Positions 26,774 through 36,178 of a stretch of DNA of 64,000 nucleotides are shown here, piece after piece. This DNA comes from Duganella sp. BuS-21. GTDB lineage: Bacteria; Pseudomonadota; Gammaproteobacteria; Burkholderiales; Burkholderiaceae_D. The DNA lies in contig CP097466.1 in NCBI GenBank assembly GCA_041874725.1, forward strand, positions 2,108,001 to 2,172,000, in the 5' to 3' direction. The translations under genes were made by a program, and so were the position numbers. Under the pieces are notes generated by a model that made no database searches, had not been told where the DNA came from, and saw only the letters and a list, made by a program, of their open reading frames with translations. Within the stretch, counting starts at the first letter, position 1, and every line of letters begins with the position of its first letter.

Positions 26774-27796
26774 ATGGAACGGATGGAATTAATTTCTCAC
26801 TTGCAAAAGCTTGCCAGCGCGGCGCTGGATCGCTACATCCAGCCGGGACAGAAAGTGGCGGTGATCGACTTCCCGCACCATGCCAACGCGGGCGACTCCT
26901 ACATCTGGCTGGGGGAAATAGCCTATCTGCAGCAGCGCGGGGCTAGCATTGAGTACGTTTGTTGGCACGAGGCTTTCGATCCCGAGCTGATCCGCCGCGT
27001 AATCGGACCGGATGGCGTGGTGCTATTCCACGGTGGCGGCAACTTTGGCGACCGCTGGCCGGAACCGCATAAGCTGCGCCTGCAGGCGCTGCGCGAGCTC
27101 AAGGGATGTCGCATGATTCAGTTCCCGCAGACCGTGCGCTTCGACAATCCGGATAATATCGCCGAGACACAGCAGGCCATCGCCGCTCACGGCCAGTTCG
27201 TGCTCCTCACCCGTGACAAGGTTTCCGACCGCCAGGCGCGCGAATACTTTGGCGACAGCTGCGAAATCCAGATTTCGCCGGACATGGCGTTTTTCATCGG
27301 CGCCCTGTCGCCACAGCGGCCGGTGGCCGACGGATTCGTCCTGGCGCGCACCGACATCGAAGCGGCCGGCGCCGGGGCCGTGCGGCACTTGGCGCTGGAG
27401 CGCCTGCCGGGCAGCTGGCTGCGCGGCGACTGGCTGGCCTCGGATTGGTTTGAGCAAAAGCTGTCCAACCAGCTCTGTAAATTCAATACACGCTGGAACC
27501 GTCACGCGGTCGGCCGCAAGCTGATGGTGGGGCTGGCCAATATGACGGCGCAGGCGCGCCTGAACCGCGGCGTCCGGATGCTGTCGCAAGGCAAGGTGGT
27601 GCTGACCGACCGCCTGCATGCCCACATCCTGTGCCTGTTGCTGAACAAGCCGCACGTAGTACTGGACAATGACTACGGCAAGATTTCAACTTTCCACCAG
27701 GCTTGGACCCACCCGTCCGAGATGGCCGTGTTTGCCAGTGATTTTGACGACGCAGTGGCCAAGGTCGGCCAGCTCGAAACGAGCGCGGTGGCCTGA
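26774..27796 (+). CDS. Polysaccharide pyruvyl transferase family protein
   Basis: The 340-residue protein has the marks of the WcaK/CsaB-type ketal pyruvyl transferase family: HHANAGDSYIWLGE near residue 35, VVLFHGGGNFGDRWP near residue 80 and VVLTDRLHAHILCLLL near residue 275. It would transfer pyruvate from phosphoenolpyruvate to a sugar of the repeat unit, adding negative charge to the polymer. The gene starts one base after the flippase stop and abuts the next glycosyltransferase with a one-base overlap. Confidence 0.9.
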   Translation: MERMELISHLQKLASAALDRYIQPGQKVAVIDFPHHANAGDSYIWLGEIAYLQQRGASIEYVCWHEAFDPELIRRVIGPDGVVLFHGGGNFGDRWPEPHKLRLQALRELKGCRMIQFPQTVRFDNPDNIAETQQAIAAHGQFVLLTRDKVSDRQAREYFGDSCEIQISPDMAFFIGALSPQRPVADGFVLARTDIEAAGAGAVRHLALERLPGSWLRGDWLASDWFEQKLSNQLCKFNTRWNRHAVGRKLMVGLANMTAQARLNRGVRMLSQGKVVLTDRLHAHILCLLLNKPHVVLDNDYGKISTFHQAWTHPSEMAVFASDFDDAVAKVGQLETSAVA

Positions 27797-28944
27797 TGGG
27801 CGCACCCGAGCATATCGTGATTGCCACCTGGTTCTACGAGGGGCAACCAGGCTATCTGGATTTCAAGTACCGCATCAAGGCGCTGGCCGAGCGCTATCGC
27901 GTGACCCTGTTGCTGCGTAACGCCTTCTTTGAAAAAGAGTTCGCCGACCTGCCGCTGAGCACCCGCGTCTTCAGCACCCAAGGCACCAGCATGCTGGAGC
28001 AGCTGCGCTTCATGCGCGACTGCGCGCGTTTTTGCCGCAGCCAGCCGACCGACCTGGTCGTCCTGTTGGGCTCGCAGCTGGCCATCACTGCCTACGGCCT
28101 CAAGGGATTGCCGACCTTGCTGTACTGGAATGAGCACCCGACCCATTTCTTTTTCCCGGACTACCGGCATCCGCTCAAGCGCCTGGTCTCGCGCCTGCTG
28201 TTGCGCTTTAACTACGCGGCCGCCAATCGGGTCAGCAAGGTGATGCCGATCGGCGAAGCGCACCTGGAAGACTTGCTCAACCATGGCGTCGACGCCCGCC
28301 GCGCCGAGCTGATCTACATGGGCGTGGAGGACCGCTTCGGCTTCCTGGCCCAGGTCAACCAAGCGGTGTCGCTGCGGCTGGTGTACACCGGCACCGTGAT
28401 GCGCGAGCGCGGCCGCGACGTCATGCTCGAAGGCCTGGCGCTGGCGCGCCAGCGCGGCGCCAACGCCACCCTGACCATCGTCGGCGCCGCCGAGGACCAA
28501 CTGGCCTATTGCCGCCAGCGCGCGGCCGAACTCGGCATTGCCGAGGCGGTGCAGGTGGTGGGGCGGGTGCCTGGCAGCGAGATCCCGCGCTACCTGGCCG
28601 ATGCCGACGTCGGCATCTGTATCTGGGAAGACCGGATCTGGTGGCGCTTCAATCCACCGACCAAGCTGTTCGAGTACCTGGTGGCCGGGCTGCCGGTGCT
28701 TGGCAGCCGCATCCGAACCCACTCCGATTACGTGACCGACGGCCAGAACGGCTGGATTTTCGATTACGACGCCGCCGCCTTTGCCGCTGTCATCGCCAGC
28801 GTCGAGGCGCAGCGCACGCAATTGCCGGCGGTGTCGCAAGCGGCCCATGCGTCGGGCAAGAAATACCTATGGTCGGCGCTGGCGCCGCAATTCCTGGGAC
28901 TGGTCGACCGTACGCTGAATGAACAACAAGGAGCATCGACATGA
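27796..28944 (+). CDS. Glycosyltransferase, GT4-like
   Basis: The 382-residue protein has the GT-B shape, with an N-terminal acceptor domain (WFYEGQPGYLDFKYRI) and a C-terminal donor domain containing LVYTGTVMRERG near residue 195 and PTKLFEYLVAGLPVLGSR near residue 288. The family is probably GT4, although the N-terminal half is divergent. It is coupled by short overlaps to the pyruvyl transferase upstream and galE downstream. No signal peptide or membrane segment is seen. Confidence 0.87.
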   Translation: MGAPEHIVIATWFYEGQPGYLDFKYRIKALAERYRVTLLLRNAFFEKEFADLPLSTRVFSTQGTSMLEQLRFMRDCARFCRSQPTDLVVLLGSQLAITAYGLKGLPTLLYWNEHPTHFFFPDYRHPLKRLVSRLLLRFNYAAANRVSKVMPIGEAHLEDLLNHGVDARRAELIYMGVEDRFGFLAQVNQAVSLRLVYTGTVMRERGRDVMLEGLALARQRGANATLTIVGAAEDQLAYCRQRAAELGIAEAVQVVGRVPGSEIPRYLADADVGICIWEDRIWWRFNPPTKLFEYLVAGLPVLGSRIRTHSDYVTDGQNGWIFDYDAAAFAAVIASVEAQRTQLPAVSQAAHASGKKYLWSALAPQFLGLVDRTLNEQQGAST

Positions 28945-29939
28945 AAATACTGGTAACCGGCGGCATGGGCTACATCGGCTCGCATACCTGCCTTGAACTG
29001 AGCAAAGCCGGCCACGAGGTGGTCATCCTCGACAACCTGTGCAACGCCAAGGCCAGCGTGCTGGAGCGCCTGAACCAGCTTGGCGGGCGCCAGTTCACCT
29101 TGGTCGAAGGCGACGTGCGCGACCGCACGGCGCTGGCGCAGCTGTTCGGCCAGCACCAGATCGACTCGGTGATCCATTTTGCCGGCCTGAAAGCGGTGGG
29201 CGAATCGGTGGCCGAGCCGCTGCGCTACTACGACAACAACGTCGGCGGTACCGTGGCGCTGCTGGAAACCATGGCCAAGTTCGGCGTCAAGTCGATCGTG
29301 TTCAGCTCGTCGGCAACGGTGTACGGCGATCCGGCCTCGGTGCCGATCCTGGAGAACTTCCCACTGGGCGCCACCAATCCGTATGGCCGCAGCAAGCTGA
29401 TGGTGGAAGAGCTGCTGCGCGATCTGGCGCGCTCGGACCCCGCATGGCGCATCGCGCTGCTGCGCTACTTCAACCCGGTGGGCGCCCATGAGAGCGGCCT
29501 GATCGGCGAAGACCCGAACGGCATCCCCAACAATCTGCTGCCGTTCGTGGCGCAGGTGGCGGTGGGCCGCCGGCCGCAGCTGTCGGTATATGGCAACGAT
29601 TACCCGACCCCGGACGGCACCGGCGTGCGCGACTATATCCACGTGGTCGACTTGGCGCTGGGCCACGTCAAGACCATCGACAAGCTGCAGTCCGGCCCCG
29701 GTGTCTACACCTACAACCTGGGCACCGGCCGCGGCTACAGCGTGCTGGACATGGTGCGCGCCTTCGAGGCCGCCAGCGGCCGTCCGGTGCCGTACCAGAT
29801 CGTGGCGCGCCGTCCGGGCGACATCGCCGCCTGTTACGCGGACGCGGCCCTGGCCGAGCGCGAGCTGGGCTGGAAAGCCGAACGGGATATCCACCAGATG
29901 TGCGCCGACTCCTGGCGCTGGCAATCGCATGCCGGCTGA
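28941..29939 (+). CDS. galE: UDP-glucose 4-epimerase
   Basis: The 332-residue protein matches GalE in length and motifs: the NAD-binding GGMGYIGSH at the N-terminus, the catalytic Ser-Ser (FSSSATVYG) with Y-x3-K as YGRSK near residue 150, and RYFNPVGAHESG near residue 178. It interconverts UDP-glucose and UDP-galactose (or the N-acetyl forms) and supplies donor sugar to the neighbouring transferases. It overlaps the upstream glycosyltransferase by 4 bases. Confidence 0.95.
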   Translation: MKILVTGGMGYIGSHTCLELSKAGHEVVILDNLCNAKASVLERLNQLGGRQFTLVEGDVRDRTALAQLFGQHQIDSVIHFAGLKAVGESVAEPLRYYDNNVGGTVALLETMAKFGVKSIVFSSSATVYGDPASVPILENFPLGATNPYGRSKLMVEELLRDLARSDPAWRIALLRYFNPVGAHESGLIGEDPNGIPNNLLPFVAQVAVGRRPQLSVYGNDYPTPDGTGVRDYIHVVDLALGHVKTIDKLQSGPGVYTYNLGTGRGYSVLDMVRAFEAASGRPVPYQIVARRPGDIAACYADAALAERELGWKAERDIHQMCADSWRWQSHAG

Positions 29940-29981
29940 CCCCAGCCGGCATGACTTTGAACTGAACAACGAGAGGGTGTA

Positions 29982-30959
29982 ATGCAAAATGAAAATGTGA
30001 GTAGCGCTGTGCCGCGGATTGCCGTGGTGCTGCCAGCCTACAATGAAGAGCTGACCATTGCCGATACCATCCGGGACTTCGCCGAGCATTTGCCGGAAGC
30101 CCGCATCTACGTCATCAACAACAACTCCAAGGACCAGACCGGGCGCATCGCGCGCGAGGTGCTGCAGAGCCTGGGTCGCGAGGGCGGCGTGATCGATGAA
30201 CTGCGCCAGGGCAAGGGCAACGCGCTGCGCCGCGCCTTCCACACCATCGATGCCGACGTCTACGTGCTGGCGGATGCCGACATGACCTACCCGGCCAGCC
30301 GGGCGCGCGACCTGATCGTGCCGGTGATCGAGAACCGTGCCGACATGGTGGTGGGCGACCGCCACTCCGGCGGCCACTACGCCAAGGAAAACACCCGTTC
30401 GCTGCACGGCTTCGGCAATGCGCTGGTGCAGCACGCGGTCAACACCCTGTTCAGCGCCAAGCTGGTCGACATCATGAGCGGCTACCGCGTGTTCAGCCGC
30501 GCTTTCGTGAAGAGCTATCCGATCCTGGTGGAAGGCTTCCAGATCGAGACCGACATGACCTTGCACGCGCTGCACAAGCGCTTCCGCATCGTCGAGATCC
30601 CGGTCGAGTACAAGGACCGTCCGGCCGGCAGTTTCTCCAAGCTCAACACGCTGTCCGACGGCGCCAAGGTGATCTTCACCATCGCCCAGATCCTGCGCTA
30701 TTACCGGCCGCTGATGTTCTTCGGTTCGCTGGCCGTCCTGGCCGGCCTGTTGGGCGTGCTGTCGGCGGTGCCGGTGCTGGTCGACTGGTTCTCCTACCGC
30801 TACATCTACCACGTGCCGCTGGCCGTGCTGGCCGCCAGCCTGGAAATTTTTGCCATCGTGCTGTTGGCGATCGGCCTGATCCTCGATTCGCTCAGCCATC
30901 AGCAGCGCCTGCAGTTCGAGCGCAGCCTGCTGGCGGGCACCGACGCCTACCGCAGCTGA
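29982..30959 (+). CDS. Glycosyltransferase, GT2 family, membrane-anchored
   Basis: The 325-residue protein has a GT-A domain (VVLPAYNEELTI at residue 10, DADMTYPAS near residue 95, GYRVFSRAF near residue 170) followed by two C-terminal membrane helices (about 245-270 and 280-308). This is the layout of dolichyl/undecaprenyl-phosphate sugar synthases. It may make a polyprenyl-phosphate sugar donor, which would suit the GT-C-like membrane protein encoded 4 bases further on. Together they could add a side-chain sugar in the periplasm. Confidence 0.9.
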   Translation: MQNENVSSAVPRIAVVLPAYNEELTIADTIRDFAEHLPEARIYVINNNSKDQTGRIAREVLQSLGREGGVIDELRQGKGNALRRAFHTIDADVYVLADADMTYPASRARDLIVPVIENRADMVVGDRHSGGHYAKENTRSLHGFGNALVQHAVNTLFSAKLVDIMSGYRVFSRAFVKSYPILVEGFQIETDMTLHALHKRFRIVEIPVEYKDRPAGSFSKLNTLSDGAKVIFTIAQILRYYRPLMFFGSLAVLAGLLGVLSAVPVLVDWFSYRYIYHVPLAVLAASLEIFAIVLLAIGLILDSLSHQQRLQFERSLLAGTDAYRS

Positions 30960-30963
30960 GGTA

Positions 30964-32418
30964 TTGGTGAATGGATTGCTGAATTTCTGGGATGCCAGCG
31001 CGCCGCGCCAGCGCAGCGCGCTGCTGACGGCGGCCGCGCTGTTGTTGTTGTTGCTGAACCTGGCGCTGCACTATCCCGGCAGTATGAATAACGATAGCAG
31101 TATGCAGTACGCAGAAGCGATGTCCGGTATCTATACCGACTGGCATCCCCCCATCATGGCGCTAGTGTGGCGATGGCTTGATCATCTGCTGCGCGGTCCC
31201 GCCGCAATGTTAGTCCTGCATCTGGTTCTGCACTGGTTCGGAATCGGCTTGCTTGCCGACGGCTTGGCGCGCAGCGGCCGCCAGCGTATCGCCGTGCTGG
31301 TATTGTTGGCCGGCGCCTTCCCGGTGCTGGTGTTCTACAACGGCGGCATCTGGAAAGATGTGGGCATGGCGTCAGCGCTGATCGCCGGCTTTGGCTTTGG
31401 TTGCTGGTTCCGCCTACAGCAGCGCGCTATACCGCTGTGGGCGGCGACGCTGATGATATTGCTGCTGGCGTACGGCGCGTTGGTACGGACTAATGCGGTA
31501 TTCGCAATTGGGCCGTTGCTGCTATTGCTGTGCTTTGACCGGCCGGCGCGCAAGCTGTACGCCACCGTCCTGTGGTCGGGCGTGATTGCGGTGGCGGCGC
31601 TGGCGCTGTCCGGTGTAATCAATCACCGCGTGATCGGCGCCCAGTCGAGCGGCGCCATCAACTCGCTGCAACTGTTTGACCTGGCCGGCATCGCTCGTCA
31701 GTCCGGTGACGTCAGTGTGTTGCCGCCGGTGGCACAGCTGAGCGCCGACGATGTTCAGCGCTGCTATACGCCGTACTATTGGGATACGTTCAGCCCGTGG
31801 GGCTATTGCAACTCGGTGTCCGAAATGCTGGGGCCAGTAGACTCGGTGCCGCGCAAGGAGCTGAGCACGCTATGGGTGCACGCCATCCTGAGCCACCCGC
31901 TTGCCTACCTCGATCACCGCTTGCGTGCCTTTAACTCGGAGATGTTCTTCCTTGTGCCGGCGCGCCATTGCCGGTATGCACCGGGTTGCGGCGTTCCCAC
32001 TCCATGGATTTATCCTTGGACTCGCGCCGACGCCCCAGACGTGGCGCGCGAAATCCGCCTCGACTATATCAAGAAAAACTTCCTCGGTTGGCCGGTTGTC
32101 TGGCTGGCGCTGGGCGGCGCGATCTTGCTGCTGGCGCGCGACGCCCGTGCCGGCATCACCGGCCGCGCCGGCCTGGCTTTGCTGGCATCGGGGCATCTTT
32201 ATTTACTGGCATACTTGGTGATCGGGGTGGCGTCAGACGTGCGCTATGCCTACTGGACCATCATGGCGGTTCTGCTGGCCGGCTTGTTGCTTGCGCCGCA
32301 CATGCGGGCGCAGCTGCACCGGCGCAGTCCGGCGTTGTGGGCCGCGCTGTTGCTAGTGGGACTGGTTCTTGCTGGCGGTTTCGCCGCGCGCCTCAGCGAT
32401 TTCCGCGGCTTGTTGTAA
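30964..32418 (+). CDS. Polytopic membrane protein, GT-C glycosyltransferase-like
   Basis: The 484-residue protein has around ten membrane helices. After the first helix it has a periplasmic loop with a short acidic patch (GSMNNDSSMQYAEAMSG, then TDWHPPI), resembling the catalytic loop of GT-C/ArnT-type transferases that use polyprenyl-phosphate sugars. A larger periplasmic region around residues 225-370 contains four cysteines. Together with the preceding GT2 enzyme it could modify the polymer after flipping. The family assignment is tentative. The start is TTG at 30964 or GTG at 30967. Confidence 0.65.
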   Translation: MVNGLLNFWDASAPRQRSALLTAAALLLLLLNLALHYPGSMNNDSSMQYAEAMSGIYTDWHPPIMALVWRWLDHLLRGPAAMLVLHLVLHWFGIGLLADGLARSGRQRIAVLVLLAGAFPVLVFYNGGIWKDVGMASALIAGFGFGCWFRLQQRAIPLWAATLMILLLAYGALVRTNAVFAIGPLLLLLCFDRPARKLYATVLWSGVIAVAALALSGVINHRVIGAQSSGAINSLQLFDLAGIARQSGDVSVLPPVAQLSADDVQRCYTPYYWDTFSPWGYCNSVSEMLGPVDSVPRKELSTLWVHAILSHPLAYLDHRLRAFNSEMFFLVPARHCRYAPGCGVPTPWIYPWTRADAPDVAREIRLDYIKKNFLGWPVVWLALGGAILLLARDARAGITGRAGLALLASGHLYLLAYLVIGVASDVRYAYWTIMAVLLAGLLLAPHMRAQLHRRSPALWAALLLVGLVLAGGFAARLSDFRGLL

Positions 32419-32442
32419 TAAGAATTTTAAGGAGTAATACAC

Positions 32443-33591
32443 ATGAAAGCGATGATACTTGCCGCCGGTAAAGGAACCCGGGTGCGGCCGTTGACCTACG
32501 ACTTGCCCAAACCGATGATTCCGCTGCTGGGCAAGCCGGTGATGGCCTATCTGATCGAGCACCTGGAGAAATACGGCGTCAAGGAAATCATGGTCAACGT
32601 CAGCTATCTGCACGAAAAGATCGAAGATTATTTCGGCGAAGGCCATCAGTACGGCGTGCAGATCGGCTACTCCTTCGAAGGCTACACCAAGGACGACGGC
32701 GAAGTGGTGCCGCAGCCTATCGGCTCGGCCGGTGGCATGAAGAAGATCCAGGAATTCGGCGGCTTCTTCGACGAAACCACCATCGTGCTGTGCGGCGACG
32801 CCTTGATCGACCTCGATCTCAAGTCGGCGTTGTTCGAGCACAAGCGCAAGGGGGCGATCGCCTCCGTGATCACCAAGGAAGTGCCATGGGACAAGGTGTC
32901 AAGCTACGGCGTGGTGGTCACCGAGAAGGATGGGCGCATCAAGTCCTTCCAGGAAAAGCCGACGCAGGAAGAGGCGTTGTCCAACTTCGCCAGCACCGGC
33001 ATCTATATCTTCGAACCGGAAGTGCTGGAGCTGATTCCGGCCGGCGTCACCTTCGACATCGGCTCCGACCTGTTCCCGCTGCTGGCGGCAAAAGGTTTGC
33101 CGTTCTACGCCCAGACCCGGCCGTTCAACTGGATCGACATCGGCACCGTCACCGACTATTGGGAAGTGTGCCAGAGCGTGTTGCTGGGCGAAGTGGCCCA
33201 TCTGGACGTGCCCGGCATCCAGATCAACGACGGCCTGTGGGTGGGCCTCAACACCAGCATCGACTGGCACGGCACCCGCATCGAGGGCCCGGTGTATATC
33301 GGCTCCGGTACCCGCATCGAATCGGGCGTGACGATCATCGGCCCGACCTGGATCGGCCACGGCAGCCACATCTGCAAGGATGCGACGGTCGAGCGCAGCA
33401 TTCTGTTCGAGTACACCCGGGTGCTGCCATCGGTGAGCCTGAGCGAGACCATCGTCTTCAAGGATTACAGTGTTGATCGGGCCGGCGAGATGACGCACAT
33501 CTCCGAATACGATCCCGATACCTGGGGCAATGCCCGCGACCGGCGCAGCAAGCGCCGCAGCGGCAAGGACGGCCTGGAGTCAGGCAAATAA
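32443..33591 (+). CDS. Sugar-phosphate nucleotidyltransferase with left-handed beta-helix tail, copy 1
   Basis: The 382-residue protein has an N-terminal nucleotidyltransferase domain (LAAGKGTRVRPLTYDLPKP, then LCGDALIDLD near residue 125 and FQEKPTQEEA near residue 180). A C-terminal part from about residue 255 carries hexapeptide-type turns (VYIGSGTRIESGVTIIGPTWIG), as in GDP-mannose and glucose-1-phosphate pyrophosphorylases. It makes an NDP-sugar for the EPS; the base and sugar cannot be fixed. It is followed directly by a rho-independent terminator. A second copy lies at 36179-37351. Confidence 0.9.
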   Translation: MKAMILAAGKGTRVRPLTYDLPKPMIPLLGKPVMAYLIEHLEKYGVKEIMVNVSYLHEKIEDYFGEGHQYGVQIGYSFEGYTKDDGEVVPQPIGSAGGMKKIQEFGGFFDETTIVLCGDALIDLDLKSALFEHKRKGAIASVITKEVPWDKVSSYGVVVTEKDGRIKSFQEKPTQEEALSNFASTGIYIFEPEVLELIPAGVTFDIGSDLFPLLAAKGLPFYAQTRPFNWIDIGTVTDYWEVCQSVLLGEVAHLDVPGIQINDGLWVGLNTSIDWHGTRIEGPVYIGSGTRIESGVTIIGPTWIGHGSHICKDATVERSILFEYTRVLPSVSLSETIVFKDYSVDRAGEMTHISEYDPDTWGNARDRRSKRRSGKDGLESGK

Positions 33592-33595
33592 CGCA

Positions 33596-33624
33596 ACGGA
33601 GGCTGGGGCCTCCGTTTTTTTTTT
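33596..33624 (+). terminator. Rho-independent terminator after nucleotidyltransferase copy 1
   Basis: ACGGAGGC pairs perfectly with GCCTCCGT around loop TGGG and is followed by about ten T residues. It ends the EPS transcript from the flippase region. Confidence 0.93.
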
Positions 33625-33838
33625 AGACTCTGCAGTGCAGTCCTGCGTATTTATTTTGTTTTGTTTATACATTACTGACAATGCCGCTTTATCGCTATTT
33701 GAACCTTCAAGTCGGCACCACATTTTTCTGCGTAACGGTTGTCGCATGCCTGATCGTGTTTTATTCAATTAACTATTTGGCAAAGCGATACAAGCTCATT
33801 CTTTAATTTTGAACAGCACGTTCAGGGGCGTTTTCACC

Positions 33839-35884
33839 TCATCTCTCGGAGGCCAATTCTGCCGTGCGGTTGTTGAACACCTTGGCAAACATCGGTACTA
33901 GGAAACGATTGCCGTACTCACTCAAGTGATTGGTGTCGTAATAGATTGGTCTACCATTTCGGATACCTTGGCATCGGCCACCAGCACACAGGTAAGGCAG
34001 AGGGTCAAGAATTTTGACGCCGCACTGGTCGCGCGCCGCGTCTTGCGCTGCCCATACCAAAGCATGCCGGCGACGATAGTCGTCGAGTGAGATGGAGGCG
34101 TCGGGTTGGCGTCTCAACGTCATCTGCCGAGCAGTCTTCGGTACGTCGGTATTCATTTCGGGGAGCGGTCGTACGAGGTATACCGTGTGGTGGGATGCCA
34201 GAGCGCAAGCGTTTTCGGTCAAGCGGTGGGCGTACGCAGTTTGTAAGGTGGCATCGGGTGTGTCGTACTCGCGGTCGAAATAAATACGCGGATGAGCTTG
34301 TTCCTCGGGTTTGCCATTTACCCCGAACACATAGTAACTGCTGCGGTTGACCACGATGAGTGGGATATCCGCAGGAAGAGACATCACCTTTTTGGCGGTC
34401 CATCCTTGGAACTGGTCGCAGTGATAGCCTCTGCGGACGTAGAGGCTTGTTTGGTGCATTGTCCCTGCGCCGATGGTAGGGCAGTCCGCGTAGGTCCAGC
34501 TCATTATGCCGCTGTCTTTCGGCATCGCCTCCGCAATAGCGGAGGCAACGGCTTCCGCGTGACTGTCGCCCAGCAGGACCGCACGGATCTTACTACCGCC
34601 ATATACGCATGAGGGGGAAGTGGCGCCAGTTGTAGGCATGCATTCGTTCTGACGGGGATTACGATTCATCTGCTCTTGGCTGACTATTTCTATTGCGTCC
34701 GGCCAGCGCGCCGGATAACCGGCATGCATGCGGATCAGCGTGCCGACGCCGGCCACGGCCAGCACGGCGCCCACTAGCGCGGCGCCGCCCACCGCCGGGC
34801 GCAGCGCCACCAAACGCCGGCGCGTCAGGTTTTCAATGCCGTGATACGACAGATGGCCCAATACGAAGGTCAGCACGATACCGACACCGACGGCGGTGAC
34901 GTTGTCCGCCAGTTTCTGGTATTCCAGCGCCACTACCACCGGCCAGTGCCACAAGTAGAGCGAGTAGGAGCGGGTGCCGATCCATTGCAGCAGGGGCAGG
35001 GCGGTAAACCGCGAGCTGGTGCGCGCCGCCATCAACACCAATGCTGCACCGGCCACCGGTATCATGGCGCGCCAGCCCGGCCACACGGTGCTGGCATTGA
35101 AACTAAACATGGCCGTGCAAATCAGAGCAAGGCCCAGCCATTCGAGCGGCTTGCGGCGCGCGCCGGACCAGGCTGCCGACAGCGGCAGCAGGAACACCAG
35201 GCCGCCGGCGAACATTTCCCAGGCGCGGGTCGGCAGCAGGAAGAAGGCTAGGCTGGGGTCGCGCCGGGTCCACAACACGCAGGCGGCCAGTGAGAGGGCA
35301 AACCCGGCGAGGTTAAAGGCGGTAATGGCGGCGCGTCTGGGGAAGAATTTCCATATTGCCAGCAGCATGAAGGGCAGCAGCACATAAAACTGCCACTCGA
35401 CCGACAGCGACCAAGTGTGCAGCAGCCACTTTTCGTGGGCGTCGGCATCGAAATAATTGGTGCCCAACCAAAATTTAACGTTGGAAATGAACAGTAGGCT
35501 GTAGCCGATGCCGGCCGCCAGCGTCTTATAATCGATGGCCGGCAAGGTCCACCAGCCCAGCAGTAGCAGGGCGGTGCAGACGGCGATCAGCGCCGGCAAA
35601 ATGCGTCGCGCGCGCGCCAGGAAAAATTCGATCAGCGAAAAGCGCCGGCCGCGTGCGCCCTCCAGGCCGTTGACGACGATACCCGTCATCAAATAGCCGG
35701 AGATGACAAAGAACACGTCGACGCCGATAAAGCCGCCAGAAAAGCCCGGTACGTTGAAGTGGTACAACACCACCGCAAGCACGGCCCAGGCCCGCAAGCC
35801 GTTGATATCGAGGCGGAATCCGGCGTCCCCGGTGGAGGTGGTCTGCTCCGTGCGCGGGCGCACGACGTCGTATGCATCACTCAT
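33839..35884 (-). CDS. Acyltransferase 3 / SGNH-domain O-acyltransferase (OafA type)
   Basis: The 681-residue protein has an N-terminal acyltransferase-3 domain (residues about 20-370, ten or so membrane helices; LRAWAVLAVVLYHFNV with the family His near residue 42). A periplasmic SGNH-type domain follows, with GDSHAEAVA near residue 440 and DTNHLSEYGN near residue 660. It should O-acetylate the EPS or lipopolysaccharide. The gene is opposite in strand to the surrounding EPS genes. The DNA of the SGNH half (about 33840-34660) is visibly less GC-rich than the membrane half, so the gene looks mosaic. Confidence 0.9.
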   Translation of the reverse strand: MSDAYDVVRPRTEQTTSTGDAGFRLDINGLRAWAVLAVVLYHFNVPGFSGGFIGVDVFFVISGYLMTGIVVNGLEGARGRRFSLIEFFLARARRILPALIAVCTALLLLGWWTLPAIDYKTLAAGIGYSLLFISNVKFWLGTNYFDADAHEKWLLHTWSLSVEWQFYVLLPFMLLAIWKFFPRRAAITAFNLAGFALSLAACVLWTRRDPSLAFFLLPTRAWEMFAGGLVFLLPLSAAWSGARRKPLEWLGLALICTAMFSFNASTVWPGWRAMIPVAGAALVLMAARTSSRFTALPLLQWIGTRSYSLYLWHWPVVVALEYQKLADNVTAVGVGIVLTFVLGHLSYHGIENLTRRRLVALRPAVGGAALVGAVLAVAGVGTLIRMHAGYPARWPDAIEIVSQEQMNRNPRQNECMPTTGATSPSCVYGGSKIRAVLLGDSHAEAVASAIAEAMPKDSGIMSWTYADCPTIGAGTMHQTSLYVRRGYHCDQFQGWTAKKVMSLPADIPLIVVNRSSYYVFGVNGKPEEQAHPRIYFDREYDTPDATLQTAYAHRLTENACALASHHTVYLVRPLPEMNTDVPKTARQMTLRRQPDASISLDDYRRRHALVWAAQDAARDQCGVKILDPLPYLCAGGRCQGIRNGRPIYYDTNHLSEYGNRFLVPMFAKVFNNRTAELASER

Positions 35885-36005
35885 GTCGGTCTCGTCAGGT
35901 TAATTGATAATTATCGCATAAACAACTTTCGCGACGTGTCGCGATGCCTACAAAGCGGCAGAGGTCGCTATTCTGCGACGCAGCAAGGATTTCCCCTGCG
36001 CAGCA

Positions 36006-36030
36006 GACATGCGAAAATTTTTCGCATGTC
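36006..36030. promoter_or_regulatory. Perfect 12-base inverted repeat, operator candidate
   Basis: GACATGCGAAAA and TTTTCGCATGTC flank a single T, an uninterrupted dyad in the 294-base divergent gap between the acyltransferase and nucleotidyltransferase copy 2. A second dyad, CGCGAC-GT-GTCGCG, lies at 35930-35943. The arms are too close for a stable RNA hairpin loop, so a protein-binding site is more likely than a terminator. Confidence 0.5.
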
Positions 36031-36178
36031 CCCATACAGGCGAAGGGTAACAGTGTGGCTGAAATCTTGTACGTATTGTATTATAAGCGCGTGCTGCGGT
36101 GCGGCATTTCTCTACAGGGACGGCTGTGGTGGCTGTCAGGTGTGTGGTGTAAGACCCTTTTAATTCAGGAGTTCATCT

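Noticed and set aside
36056..36072. A second sigma-54-like site (TGGCTGAAATCTTGTA) before nucleotidyltransferase copy 2
   Set aside because: The spacing is right, but both the -24 and -12 boxes depart from consensus at conserved bases.
35759..36163. A 134-codon frame across the start of the acyltransferase gene and the divergent gap
   Set aside because: It is partly antisense to the acyltransferase N-terminus and partly in the palindrome-rich gap; no signal or motif supports it.
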